From: Porphyromonas sp. COT-239 OH1446 | GTDB taxonomy: Bacteria; Bacteroidota; Bacteroidia; Bacteroidales; Porphyromonadaceae | Reading direction: 5' to 3' | Assembly (NCBI RefSeq): GCF_000768875.1 | Contig: NZ_JRAO01000002.1 | Span: forward strand, 1 to 39,847 | Length of the DNA: 39,847 nucleotides | Shown here: in pieces, positions 9,240 through 17,684 of the stretch | Layout: each line of letters starts with the position of its first letter | Numbering within the stretch: the stretch's first letter is position 1 | The notes under the pieces: generated by a model | Told to the model about the DNA's origin: nothing | What the model saw: only the letters and a program-made list of their open reading frames with translations | Databases searched by the model: none | Made by a program: the position numbers and the translations under genes

Positions 9240-10175
9240 ATGATCACGATCGTAGGGCCGACGGCCTCGGGCAAGACCGCTGTCGCTACACGGCTGGCAT
9301 ATAGGTTGGGCTCGGAGGTCATCAGTGCCGACTCTCGCCAGGTCTATCGAGGCATGGATCTCGGCACAGGCAAGGACTTATCCGAATATCAGGTGGAGGG
9401 GATCTCGATCCCCTACCACCTGATTGATATTATGCCTGCAGGGGCTCGCTATAGTCTATATGCCTATCAGCACGACTTTCACCGTGTGTATGCCGATCTA
9501 AGGCTTAGGGACATCACAACACCTATCCTCTGCGGGGGAACGGGGATGTATGTAGAGGCAGTCCTGAGGGGCTATCACCTACCTGACGTGCCGCCCAATG
9601 AGCCTCTGCGTAGAGACCTCTCGGGCCTTAGCCTCGAAGAGCTACGCCATCGTCTAGAGGCCTACGGGCCTCTGCACAACAAGACGGATGTCGATAGTAC
9701 CCAGCGGGCCATCCGAGCCATCGAGATCGCAGAGCATATCCGTCAGCAGAGAGCTGAGGGGGTAGAGCAAACCGAGTTCGCCCCCATCGAGAGCCTCATC
9801 ATCTGCCTGGATCTAGATCGGGAGACCCGTAGGGCTCGTATCAGCCAGCGACTGCGCTCTCGGCTCGACGACGGGATGATCACCGAGGTCGAGGGCCTAC
9901 TGGCCTCTGGGGTCTCTGCCGAGGATCTCATCTATTATGGTTTGGAGTACAAATGGCTCACACAGTATGTCATCGGGCAGATCTCCTATGAAGAAATGTT
10001 TCAAGGGCTCGAAACAGCCATTCATCAGTTCGCCAAGAGACAGATGACTTGGTTTCGGGGGATGGAGCGCAGAGGGCACAGGATACACTATGTGGATGCC
10101 CTCCTACCCCTCGAGGACAAGGCCGACCAGATCCTCGAGCTCCACACACATTGGCTGCAAGGGACAGGGAGGTAG
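9240..10175 (+). CDS. miaA: tRNA dimethylallyltransferase
   Basis: Adds a dimethylallyl group to A37 of tRNAs reading UNN codons. The 311 residues show the P-loop GPTASGKT (6-13), SADSRQVYRGMDLGTGK just after it, the GGTGMYVEAVLRG segment and LEYKWLTQYV in the C-terminal half. The DLGTGKD variant is common in one of the two MiaA types that Bacteroidetes carry, so a second miaA may exist elsewhere in the genome. The ATG is 5 bp after the guaB stop, so the two are co-transcribed. Confidence 0.95.
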   Translation: MITIVGPTASGKTAVATRLAYRLGSEVISADSRQVYRGMDLGTGKDLSEYQVEGISIPYHLIDIMPAGARYSLYAYQHDFHRVYADLRLRDITTPILCGGTGMYVEAVLRGYHLPDVPPNEPLRRDLSGLSLEELRHRLEAYGPLHNKTDVDSTQRAIRAIEIAEHIRQQRAEGVEQTEFAPIESLIICLDLDRETRRARISQRLRSRLDDGMITEVEGLLASGVSAEDLIYYGLEYKWLTQYVIGQISYEEMFQGLETAIHQFAKRQMTWFRGMERRGHRIHYVDALLPLEDKADQILELHTHWLQGTGR

Positions 10176-10206
10176 GAGGCGAAAAAAGGAGGAGAGGTCA
10201 AAATGT

Positions 10207-10256
10207 GCTGAGGGCGCAGAGAGCAATGGATACTCATTGCTCTCTGCGCCCTCAGC
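10207..10256. terminator. Bidirectional terminator between miaA and the GH16 gene
   Basis: A perfect 22-bp inverted repeat (10207-10228 with 10235-10256, arm starting GCTGAGGGCGCAGAGAGCAA) with a 6-nt loop. It sits between the convergent miaA and GH16 genes. T-tracts are short on both sides (CTTTC on plus), but the stem is very strong and can serve both strands. Confidence 0.8.
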
Positions 10257-10282
10257 TTTCGTTCCTAGTCCTCAAGAGCGAG

Positions 10283-11116
10283 CTACTCCCAAAACGAGGG
10301 AGCCTTCGCCTCAGGGGTATAGTAGCGTACCCAATCAATGTGCATCTCGATGGGCTCTCTGAGACCCTCTACCTTACCAACCCATTTACCACCCAACTGC
10401 ATATCTATGAGCAGATAATAGTCTTTACCAAAGGGGAACTGACCATCGGCCTCCTTCTCTGGTAGACGAGGATAGGCAAAGGAGAAGCGGTCATTGATAA
10501 AGAAGCGTAGCTCATTGGGCAGCACCTCCACAGCATAGGTATTGTACCCTTCGGGGTCAATCGGTGCTGTCGTGTAGTACTTGGGATTGGTTTTCTGGCC
10601 GAGCTTGACCGTGTAGTACGAATGTACAGTCTGATAGGCAAAGCTATCGAAATTGAGCCGCTCCATGATGTCAATCTCTCCACCCTTGGGCCATGGAGCA
10701 TTGTTCGGCAGCATCCAAATGGCAGGCCAAGCCCCCTTAGCTCCTTGGAGCTTGCAGCGGATCTCGATGCGACCAAGGTCGAAGCTCTTCTTCCCCTTGG
10801 TATAGACGCCACCAGTCAGATACTCTGCGCTATCGGCGACATTGACATCGTTGCGACGGCCACGCAGGATCAGCTTACCCTGCTGTAGGTCATAGAGGCT
10901 CTCGTGGGGGCTCATCGTATTGTTCCAATCACTGTGGCCACGAGGGATCTTCGTCCACACACCTGTGGCGAAAATATCCTCTCGATCAAATTCATCAGAC
11001 CAAGCCAAGGCCCAGCGGTGGGGCTTAGGCTCAACCTCGGGGCGAGACTGCTTCGTAGCACAAGAGGCTAGAGGGAGTGCCAAAAGGCAGCAGAGAAGGC
11101 GATGTAATGGTTTCAT
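10283..11116 (-). CDS. Glycoside hydrolase family 16 lipoprotein
   Basis: A 277-residue secreted beta-glucanase-like enzyme. The N-terminus is a lipoprotein signal with lipobox LASC, so it should be anchored in a membrane facing the periplasm or cell surface. The GH16 catalytic motif ExDxxE is present as EIDIME, with nucleophile Glu147, Asp149 and acid/base Glu152. Flanking WAIWMLP and the beta-sandwich strand pattern also fit. The exact glucan (laminarin-type beta-1,3, mixed-linkage or other) cannot be read from sequence. It follows the TonB-dependent receptor by 76 bp in the same direction, so glycan hydrolysis may be linked to uptake, but there is no SusD-like partner. Confidence 0.88.
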   Translation of the reverse strand: MKPLHRLLCCLLALPLASCATKQSRPEVEPKPHRWALAWSDEFDREDIFATGVWTKIPRGHSDWNNTMSPHESLYDLQQGKLILRGRRNDVNVADSAEYLTGGVYTKGKKSFDLGRIEIRCKLQGAKGAWPAIWMLPNNAPWPKGGEIDIMERLNFDSFAYQTVHSYYTVKLGQKTNPKYYTTAPIDPEGYNTYAVEVLPNELRFFINDRFSFAYPRLPEKEADGQFPFGKDYYLLIDMQLGGKWVGKVEGLREPIEMHIDWVRYYTPEAKAPSFWE

Positions 11117-11192
11117 AAGCGTTTTGAAATTAGGATGAACGGCAAAATTTATTAACTACCAAATAATCAACCAAGAGGAATAGCTGCCCAGC

Positions 11193-13643
11193 CTAGAACT
11201 TCACCATAATCCCTAGCGTAGGCAGAATAATCCCCGAGGAGGGAGAGAGCTCCCGTAGCAATTGCTTGTGCTGCGGGTCTTTAGGGTCATCCATAATGCG
11301 TCCTTGATGATCCCGGTTGGTATAGACGGGAGGCATCTTGGCCTGGGCATTATACACGTTCTGAACGTCAATATATAGATTGAGCATCCAGCGGTCGAAG
11401 TAGAACTCCTTGTCTACCCGGACATCCAACTGATGGGCATCGTCGAGACGCTCAGCATTGTATCTCTTATAGTCGAGATAGGCCTGATTACGTGCCGCCC
11501 AGGCTCTCTTGTCCGTCGAGAGCTCCCGATCTATAGGTGTGTAGGGAGCTCCGCCCAGGTAACGCCAGCGAGCCGCAAAGTGCCACCCATCGGGAGCAGC
11601 GTAGGAGGCATTGAGATTGAGCTGCTGACGAGTATCCCAAGAGGAGGGGATGAAGCGGCCATCTAGACCCGTAAATTCGCTCTTGAACCTCGTATAGATC
11701 AGCCCCAAATTGATTCCCCGCCAGTCAGTGAGCTGTGCCACCAACTCGAGGCCGTAGGCTCGTCCCCTTCCGACAGAGCGGGTAGCCTCGTCCCCCACCT
11801 GACCATAGGCGATCATGCGGCTAGCTAGACTGACACCGTCCCTCAAAGATACTGGATAATTGCTATAATGCTTATAAAACCCCTCAAGACTAAAGCTCAA
11901 GTGCTTGCCCCTACGGTATTCTCCCCCTAAAACAACCTGATCCGAGAGGATATAGCGAGTGTCTTCTCCTTGATTAACATACTTCCCCGAAGCATCCTTA
12001 TAGCCTAGGGTGGTATAGGCAGGGCGCATAGCATAGCGGCCCATATTGGCGTTAATATCAAAATCTTCGCTAACGGCCCACGAGGCGGAGAGGCGAGCCG
12101 AGAGCTGAGGCAGTGGGTTTGCCATGGTTCGAGTGAGGGTATTACCCATGAGATTAACCCCAAGAGAGGCCTTGAGACGTCCATCAAAATATTCGTCTGA
12201 GGCTTGAGAGAAGGCCTGATAGGAGAGCATCGACAGTGAGCTATCATACTCTAATTGCTCCTCTTGACTGTTCACAAAGGCAAGACGTCTAGTGGAGTTC
12301 GTGTACTGGGCATACTGAAGGCCAGCCCCTAGCGTAAGCTTAAAAGGCAAGGTCGTATAGACACGCTCAAAGCGGAGCTTGCTCTCCACCTCGTCGGACA
12401 GATAATCGAGCGTCCTGGGCAGCATCTCGTCATTATTACGGTGCTTGTAGCTTCCATTTCGGAGCATATTACGGCTCAGAACCCAGGTGTCGATATGTCC
12501 CTGACCAAAGTGCTTGTACACAGCACCAATAGCATAGCTCCACTGCGAGAGCACAGGCAAGTAGCCCAGTAGATATCGCTGGCTCTCAGTGCCCCCTTCC
12601 TCGAGGGAGGTATTAAGCCTCATTTGGTCGATAGAGCCTAGACCAATGATACTTAACTCATCCTTTGCTCCGACTTTATACTTGTACTTCATTTGGAAAT
12701 CGTTGTAAGTTGGCAGAAACGGCAGTCCGATAGCCTTGAAGAGGAGCTGTAGATAGGACTGACGCGCCGAGACGATGAAGGTAGACTTCTTGCCTAGAGG
12801 GCCATCCAAGGTTAGGGCTGCATCGGATGCCCCAATCGTTACCTTTGTGTGCAGTCTATCCTGGCTACCATCCCGCTGGATAATCTCCATGACTGAGCTC
12901 AAGCCCCCAGATCTATTGGCGGGGAATGCACCACTGTAGAAATTAATTCTTTGGACAAAGTCGGGGTTCAAAATCCCTACAACTCCACCAGATGCCCCCT
13001 GAGTGGAGAAATGGTTGATGACTGGGATCTCAATGCCATCTAGGTAGAAGACGTTCTCCGAAGGCCCTCCCCCTCGAACAATAAGATCATTGCGGTTCGG
13101 GTCAGTTGCCCCGACACCTGGGAGCGTCTGCATCAGCTTAGAGATATCTCTATTCGCACCGGCACTCTTCTCGATCTGCTGAACACCTATCGAACGTACC
13201 GACAGGGGGCTCTCGATAGGGCGAAGACTAAGATTGGGACGAATAATGAGCTCTCGCAGCGTAACACTCATAGGCGGGAGCTCAATGTCTACGAAGGTAG
13301 TTTGGTGACCTTGAACATGCAGTTCTACAGAACGAGTACGCTCGTAGCCAACCATCGAGACGATCAGATGAAAGAAGCCGGCAGGGACATTCTTGACTAT
13401 AAAGTTCCCCTCCTCATCGGCCGTGGCGAAGAGCTGAGTCCCCTCAACCTGTATGGTGGCAAACTCTACTGGTTCATGGGTCTCTGCGTCTAGGATACGC
13501 CCTCGGACACTCCCTGTAGAGAGCTTCTTATCAAGCTCTTTCTTGGGCGAGAAATGGGTAGATGTCTTAGTCTCCTCAGCTTGTAGCGGGTAAGTTAGGA
13601 GCACAATAGAAGCCAAGCTGGCTATAAGTCGTATTGATTTCAT
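11193..13643 (-). CDS. TonB-dependent outer-membrane receptor
   Basis: An 816-residue active transporter of the outer membrane driven by TonB. In order: a signal peptide (1-22, ending PLQA), a carboxypeptidase-like regulatory domain (about 45-125, GRILDAETHEPVEFATIQVE), a plug domain (about 145-260, with LPGVGATDPNRNDLIVRGGG and FYLDGIEIP), and a beta barrel to the C-terminus ending in GIMVKF. The ligand is unknown. No SusD gene is adjacent, which argues against a standard Sus system. It is 22 bp downstream of the O-methyltransferase gene and is probably read through from that cluster unless it has its own promoter, which I could not see. Confidence 0.92.
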   Translation of the reverse strand: MKSIRLIASLASIVLLTYPLQAEETKTSTHFSPKKELDKKLSTGSVRGRILDAETHEPVEFATIQVEGTQLFATADEEGNFIVKNVPAGFFHLIVSMVGYERTRSVELHVQGHQTTFVDIELPPMSVTLRELIIRPNLSLRPIESPLSVRSIGVQQIEKSAGANRDISKLMQTLPGVGATDPNRNDLIVRGGGPSENVFYLDGIEIPVINHFSTQGASGGVVGILNPDFVQRINFYSGAFPANRSGGLSSVMEIIQRDGSQDRLHTKVTIGASDAALTLDGPLGKKSTFIVSARQSYLQLLFKAIGLPFLPTYNDFQMKYKYKVGAKDELSIIGLGSIDQMRLNTSLEEGGTESQRYLLGYLPVLSQWSYAIGAVYKHFGQGHIDTWVLSRNMLRNGSYKHRNNDEMLPRTLDYLSDEVESKLRFERVYTTLPFKLTLGAGLQYAQYTNSTRRLAFVNSQEEQLEYDSSLSMLSYQAFSQASDEYFDGRLKASLGVNLMGNTLTRTMANPLPQLSARLSASWAVSEDFDINANMGRYAMRPAYTTLGYKDASGKYVNQGEDTRYILSDQVVLGGEYRRGKHLSFSLEGFYKHYSNYPVSLRDGVSLASRMIAYGQVGDEATRSVGRGRAYGLELVAQLTDWRGINLGLIYTRFKSEFTGLDGRFIPSSWDTRQQLNLNASYAAPDGWHFAARWRYLGGAPYTPIDRELSTDKRAWAARNQAYLDYKRYNAERLDDAHQLDVRVDKEFYFDRWMLNLYIDVQNVYNAQAKMPPVYTNRDHQGRIMDDPKDPQHKQLLRELSPSSGIILPTLGIMVKF

Positions 13644-13665
13644 AAAGTTAGGTAAGCCTCCAGGG

Positions 13666-14316
13666 CTAATGGGATATTTTTTGAATAAGGCTGAGGCCGT
13701 CTCTCATGGGTAGGATTAGATTGTCTACTCTAGGGTCAGACTGTATCAGGTCATTGAACTCAAGGATCCCTCTAGTCTGTGCATCCGAGGGATTAAGCAG
13801 TTGGATCACCTTGCCATCCCAAAGCGTATTGTCGGCCAAGATCAATGCTCCTAGGGGCAGGTGATCGATGATCATTCGGTAGTAGTCTGGGTACTGACGC
13901 TTGTTCGCATCTATGTACACTAGGTCGAAGCGATACTGCTGCACAAGACTAGGCAACAGCTCCATGGCGTCTCCAATGTGGAGCTTCATCTTGTGGCCAT
14001 ACGGAGCTCGAGCGATATAGCTTCGGATGAAGTCCTCCATCTCGTCATCACTCTCCAGGCTGTGTACCTCCCCATCCTCACCAAGCCCTTCGGCCAGGCA
14101 ATGGGCAGCATAGCCTGTGAAAGTGCCGATCTCTAGCACCCTCTGGGCCTTAGCAAGGCGACACAGCATGCGCAACAGATTGCCCTGTAGATGCCCCGAG
14201 AGCATCCGAGCCCTCAAGAGGTGTAAATGTGCCGCCCGATAAATCTCATGGCGTAGCTCTCCCTCGGGACTAGTGTGCTCGAGGATGTATTGCTCTAGAA
14301 GGTCGATGCTCTCCAT
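13666..14316 (-). CDS. Class I SAM-dependent O-methyltransferase
   Basis: 216 residues of the caffeoyl-CoA/catechol O-methyltransferase-like family (Methyltransf_3). The SAM-binding motif is VLEIGTFTGYAAHCLAEGL (about residues 66-84), then the acidic SESLESDDE-type region (HSLESDDEME) and the metal-binding segment YIDANKRQYPDYY with ILADNTLWDG. The family methylates small catechol-like substrates or, in some members, rRNA; the substrate here is unknown. It lies 21 bp after ispH. Confidence 0.87.
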   Translation of the reverse strand: MESIDLLEQYILEHTSPEGELRHEIYRAAHLHLLRARMLSGHLQGNLLRMLCRLAKAQRVLEIGTFTGYAAHCLAEGLGEDGEVHSLESDDEMEDFIRSYIARAPYGHKMKLHIGDAMELLPSLVQQYRFDLVYIDANKRQYPDYYRMIIDHLPLGALILADNTLWDGKVIQLLNPSDAQTRGILEFNDLIQSDPRVDNLILPMRDGLSLIQKISH

Positions 14317-14337
14317 TGTCTTGGTATCATCTAGAGA

Positions 14338-15231
14338 TCACTCGGTGGGCATCTCCAGCAACTCTTGAATGCGGCTCTCGACCTCCTGCATCTGCCACAT
14401 AGGGGTAGAGGTTGCTCCACAGATCCCGATGCTCTTGGGCATGGGCTCTAGCATCTCTAGGGTTAGTTCGCTGGCAGAGGAGACGAAGATGCTACGAGGA
14501 TTACCCTCCAGGCAATGCTGATAGAGCACCTTACCATTGGAGCTCTTAGCCCCAGCGACGAAGATGATGAGCTCGTGCTGTAGGGCAAACTCTTTGACAT
14601 GAGGCATTCGATTCGAGACCTGACGGCAGATAGAGTCTTGATATTCGAAAGGTACCCCCTCGTGCATACGCCCCTGCAGCTCCTGGATCAAGTGATGGAA
14701 GCCCGATAGCGACTGCGTCGTCTGAGAGAAAAGTGCCACAGGCCTAGAGAAGTCTATCTGCTCTATATCCTCGTCTGACTGCACTACGATGGCCTTCCCC
14801 TCTGTTTGTCCGATCAAGCCATTGACCTCGGCGTGCCCCTTTTTGCCATAAATAACAATTTGCCCTCCAAGTTCCTTCAGCTCACTATGCTTCTTGTAGA
14901 CCTTGCGCTGAAGGGTTGTAACCACTGGACAAGTGGCATCAACAAGCTCTATGCCACGCTCTCGTGCCCACTGGTAGACCTGAGGAGGTTCGCCATGGGC
15001 TCGGAAGAGAACGCGCTTGCCACGAAGCTTCTTGAGGCCTTCGTAGTCGATGGTCTTCATTCCTTTAGCCTCTAGACGCTCTACTTCTAGGTTGTTGTGG
15101 ACGATGTCGCCTAGGCAATACAGCTCCTTATTGTCCGAGGCTAGCTCTCGCTCAGCATGCTTGATAGCATTGATCACCCCGAAGCAAAAGCCCGATTGCT
15201 GATCAATCTCTATTATAGGGAAATTATTCAT
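14338..15231 (-). CDS. ispH: 4-hydroxy-3-methylbut-2-enyl diphosphate reductase
   Basis: Last step of the MEP isoprenoid pathway, giving IPP and DMAPP using a [4Fe-4S] cluster. Starting at the ATG at 15231 gives 297 residues beginning MNNFPIIEI. A longer frame starts at 15270, but its 13 extra residues do not look like the family. Cluster cysteines are Cys16 (GFCFGV), Cys101 (DATCPVV) and Cys202 (DSICRQ). Substrate residues are His45, His79, His133 and Glu135, spaced as in E. coli (His41, His74, His124, Glu126). All key residues are present. It is in the same direction as ybeY (75 bp gap). Confidence 0.95.
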   Translation of the reverse strand: MNNFPIIEIDQQSGFCFGVINAIKHAERELASDNKELYCLGDIVHNNLEVERLEAKGMKTIDYEGLKKLRGKRVLFRAHGEPPQVYQWARERGIELVDATCPVVTTLQRKVYKKHSELKELGGQIVIYGKKGHAEVNGLIGQTEGKAIVVQSDEDIEQIDFSRPVALFSQTTQSLSGFHHLIQELQGRMHEGVPFEYQDSICRQVSNRMPHVKEFALQHELIIFVAGAKSSNGKVLYQHCLEGNPRSIFVSSASELTLEMLEPMPKSIGICGATSTPMWQMQEVESRIQELLEMPTE

Positions 15232-15306
15232 TGACGTAATCCGTTTGTTTTTACCAATCGTTATAAGCATAACAAACGGAGCCGTAGGCTTTGTTGCGAA
15301 CTGGGC

Positions 15307-15756
15307 CTAAACGAATAGCCTTTTTCCCTCACCGGTCATACAGCCAAGTACCTCGAGGGCTTTGTCTTCGGCCTGACGCATGATCTGAGCCTCGGTCTTC
15401 GTCTTATCCCCCAACCCACACAGATGTAGCAGGCCATGCACGAGGACACGATGAAGCTCCTCGGCATAGGGTACTCCGAGCATCTGAGCATTGCTCCGCA
15501 CAGTGTCTAGACTGATGAGCAGGTCCCCCGAGACCACCGAGCCATGACTGTCGTCGAAGGTGATAATATCTGTGTAATAATCGTGCTGTAGGAACTCCCT
15601 ATTGACCTCTAGAATACGCTCGTCATTGCAGAACTGGTACGACAGCTCCCCCACCTCTCGCCCATAGGAGCGAGCCACCTCTTCGAGCCAAAAGCGGACA
15701 ATGCGCCGACGCAAGCGTGGCATAGGCACGGCCTCGTCCGTATAGAAATGAATCAT
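15307..15756 (-). CDS. ybeY: Endoribonuclease / rRNA maturation factor YbeY
   Basis: A 149-residue metal-dependent RNase that acts in 16S rRNA 3'-end maturation and ribosome quality control. The UPF0054 signature is present as HGLLHLCGLGD: His107 and His111 are kept, but the third ligand position (His in the E. coli motif HGxLHxxGYDH) is Asp117. As far as I recall, Asp at this place is common in Bacteroidetes, as in HExxHxxGxxD metzincins. The gene starts 4 bp after the SpmAB stop. Confidence 0.92.
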   Translation of the reverse strand: MIHFYTDEAVPMPRLRRRIVRFWLEEVARSYGREVGELSYQFCNDERILEVNREFLQHDYYTDIITFDDSHGSVVSGDLLISLDTVRSNAQMLGVPYAEELHRVLVHGLLHLCGLGDKTKTEAQIMRQAEDKALEVLGCMTGEGKRLFV

Positions 15757-15760
15757 AGTA

Positions 15761-16993
15761 TTAAGTGAAGAATAAATAAGTAACTAGAATGGCCGTAATT
15801 GCCCCTGCAAGATCCGCCAAGAGCGAATATCCAACCACATAAGAACTGCGCCGTATGCCTACAGAGCCTAGATAGAGGGCAATCACGTAAAAAGTCGTGT
15901 CGCTAGCCCCCTGCACTGTACAGCACAGACGACCGACGAAGCTATCCGCCCCATGGGTCTGCATCGCATCAACCATCAACCCCCTCGCCCCACTACCGCT
16001 GAGGGGCTTCATGAGTATGGTCGGTAGAGCCTCGACAAAGCTGGTATCCCAGCCCAAGGCTGCCACAAGCCAGCGTAGGGTCCTCTCGATGAGCTCGATG
16101 CCCCCAGAGGCTCGAAACACCCCGATCCCAACCAGCATAGCCACCAAATAGGGGATGATCGTAACCGCCGTCGAGAAGCCCTCTTTAGCCCCCTCGACAA
16201 AGGTGTCATATACATTGAGCCCCCGCCTCGCCCCAATAATCAAGAAAGTGGTCATCATGGATAAGAGGATCATTGAAGCAACACCCGTGCTAACACTACC
16301 GAAGGTCTCTGCAGGCAAGACCTTCGCAGCCCATAGGATAAGGCCAAAAGAGCCCAAGATAGCCCCAAAGGTGAGTAACAGAGGACGCTGTAGGAGGTTA
16401 ATACCCTGCCTCAGGGCAACCAAAAGGACTGCCACCAGCGTAGAGGCCGTAGTAGCCATGAGGATTGGAAGGAAGATGTCTGCAGGATTGGCTGCCCCTA
16501 CCTGCATCCGATAGGCGATGATGGAAGTCGGGATGATGGTCAGACCACTGGCATTGAGGGCGAGGAACATGAGCATAGCATCCGAGGGCGAAGACTTGTC
16601 CTGATTGAGCCCCTGTAGCTCTTGCATAGCCTTAAGCCCTAGAGGGGTAGCAGCATTGTCTAGCCCGAGCATATTCGCCGAGATGTTCATGAAGATATTC
16701 CCCAGGGCTGGGTGATCTTTGGGTAGAGAGGGGAAGAGGGCCGAGAGCACAGGTGTGGAGCGTCTTGCCATCGAGGAGACCAGTCCACTGCGCTCAGCGA
16801 CCTTGAGTAGGCCCAGCCACAAGCAGAGCATCCCTGTTAGGTAGAGGGAGATCTCAAAGCCATTCTTCGCCTGCGCAAAGCTCGACTGTACGATCGCATC
16901 AAAAGAGGCAAAGCTACCAGTTAAGAGCAACTCTCCCAACGCCATAAGCAGTGCAACGACGAAGAATCCGACGAAGATATAGTGTAGTGTCAT
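15761..16993 (-). CDS. Fused SpmA-SpmB (nucleoside-recognition, 'Gate') membrane protein
   Basis: 410 residues with about ten hydrophobic segments, made of two similar halves. The N-terminal half matches SpmA (LGNIFMNISANMLGLDNAATP), and the C-terminal half matches SpmB (PYLVAMLVGIGVFRASGGIE and SGSGARGLMVDAM). In spore formers the two are separate spore-maturation proteins; in Bacteroidetes, which do not sporulate, a fused form is usual. Its transport substrate is not known. It sits between a Sua5/YciO gene and ybeY in a close-packed leftward cluster. Confidence 0.85.
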   Translation of the reverse strand: MTLHYIFVGFFVVALLMALGELLLTGSFASFDAIVQSSFAQAKNGFEISLYLTGMLCLWLGLLKVAERSGLVSSMARRSTPVLSALFPSLPKDHPALGNIFMNISANMLGLDNAATPLGLKAMQELQGLNQDKSSPSDAMLMFLALNASGLTIIPTSIIAYRMQVGAANPADIFLPILMATTASTLVAVLLVALRQGINLLQRPLLLTFGAILGSFGLILWAAKVLPAETFGSVSTGVASMILLSMMTTFLIIGARRGLNVYDTFVEGAKEGFSTAVTIIPYLVAMLVGIGVFRASGGIELIERTLRWLVAALGWDTSFVEALPTILMKPLSGSGARGLMVDAMQTHGADSFVGRLCCTVQGASDTTFYVIALYLGSVGIRRSSYVVGYSLLADLAGAITAILVTYLFFT

Positions 16994-17027
16994 CTCGATC
17001 CTTCTCTAAGAATAACCATTGCCCACA

Positions 17028-17654
17028 TTAGACCTCGGGGATAAACTCCTCGGCATCAATACGTCCACCGCCCAAGCGCAAGATCTCAAAGGGCTCGACC
17101 GTACAATCTACGATCGTCGAAGCCCCCCCGTGGACCATCCCGCCATCGACCACGAGAGCGACCTGCCGTCCAAAGCGTTCGTAGACCAGCTCGGGGTCTG
17201 TGGCATATTCGGGCTCCTCCTCGTCTATAGGCAGAGAGCTGGTGATTAGGGGGTTGCCCAGCTCCTCGAGCAAGAGTCTCCCTACGGGATGCAGGGCTAG
17301 ACGTACACCGACCTCCTTGCGATGCTTGAAGAGCTTGGGCAGGCTGCCTGCAGGCGGGAGGATAAAGGTGTAGTTACCGCTGTGCTCCTTGATGAACTTA
17401 AATACCCTATCGTTCATTTTACAATACTCCGAGACTTCGCTCAAGCCTGCGAACATGATCGAGAGCGACTTCTTGCGAGGGTCAATGTCTTTGAGTGCAC
17501 AGATTGCCTCTACGGCTCGAGGCTGTAGGGCATCGCAGCAATAGGCATATCCCGTTACGGTCGGATAGATGATCACAGCCCCATCTCTTAGGGCTTGTAC
17601 AACGCTCGACACCTCTTTGTAATTAGGGGCATCTGCATACAATTTGACTAACAT
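17028..17654 (-). CDS. Sua5/YciO/YrdC-family protein (threonylcarbamoyl-AMP synthase-like)
   Basis: 208 residues from the ATG at 17654; a longer frame from 17681 adds 9 residues unlike the family start MLVKLY. The family makes threonylcarbamoyl-AMP for the t6A37 tRNA modification. Seen here: GGAVIIYPTVTGYAYCCD-like start (GAVIIYPT), a CALKDIDPRKKSLSIMF segment with the nucleotide-binding Lys and Arg, and TSSLPIDEEE. It ends soon after the YrdC domain, so it lacks the Sua5 C-terminal domain. The length and TGYAY variant are closer to YciO than to TsaC, so its activity in t6A is not assured. It follows polA by 30 bp. Confidence 0.82.
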   Translation of the reverse strand: MLVKLYADAPNYKEVSSVVQALRDGAVIIYPTVTGYAYCCDALQPRAVEAICALKDIDPRKKSLSIMFAGLSEVSEYCKMNDRVFKFIKEHSGNYTFILPPAGSLPKLFKHRKEVGVRLALHPVGRLLLEELGNPLITSSLPIDEEEPEYATDPELVYERFGRQVALVVDGGMVHGGASTIVDCTVEPFEILRLGGGRIDAEEFIPEV

Positions 17655-17684
17655 AAGCCTTTGATTTGATCTAGAATACAATAC

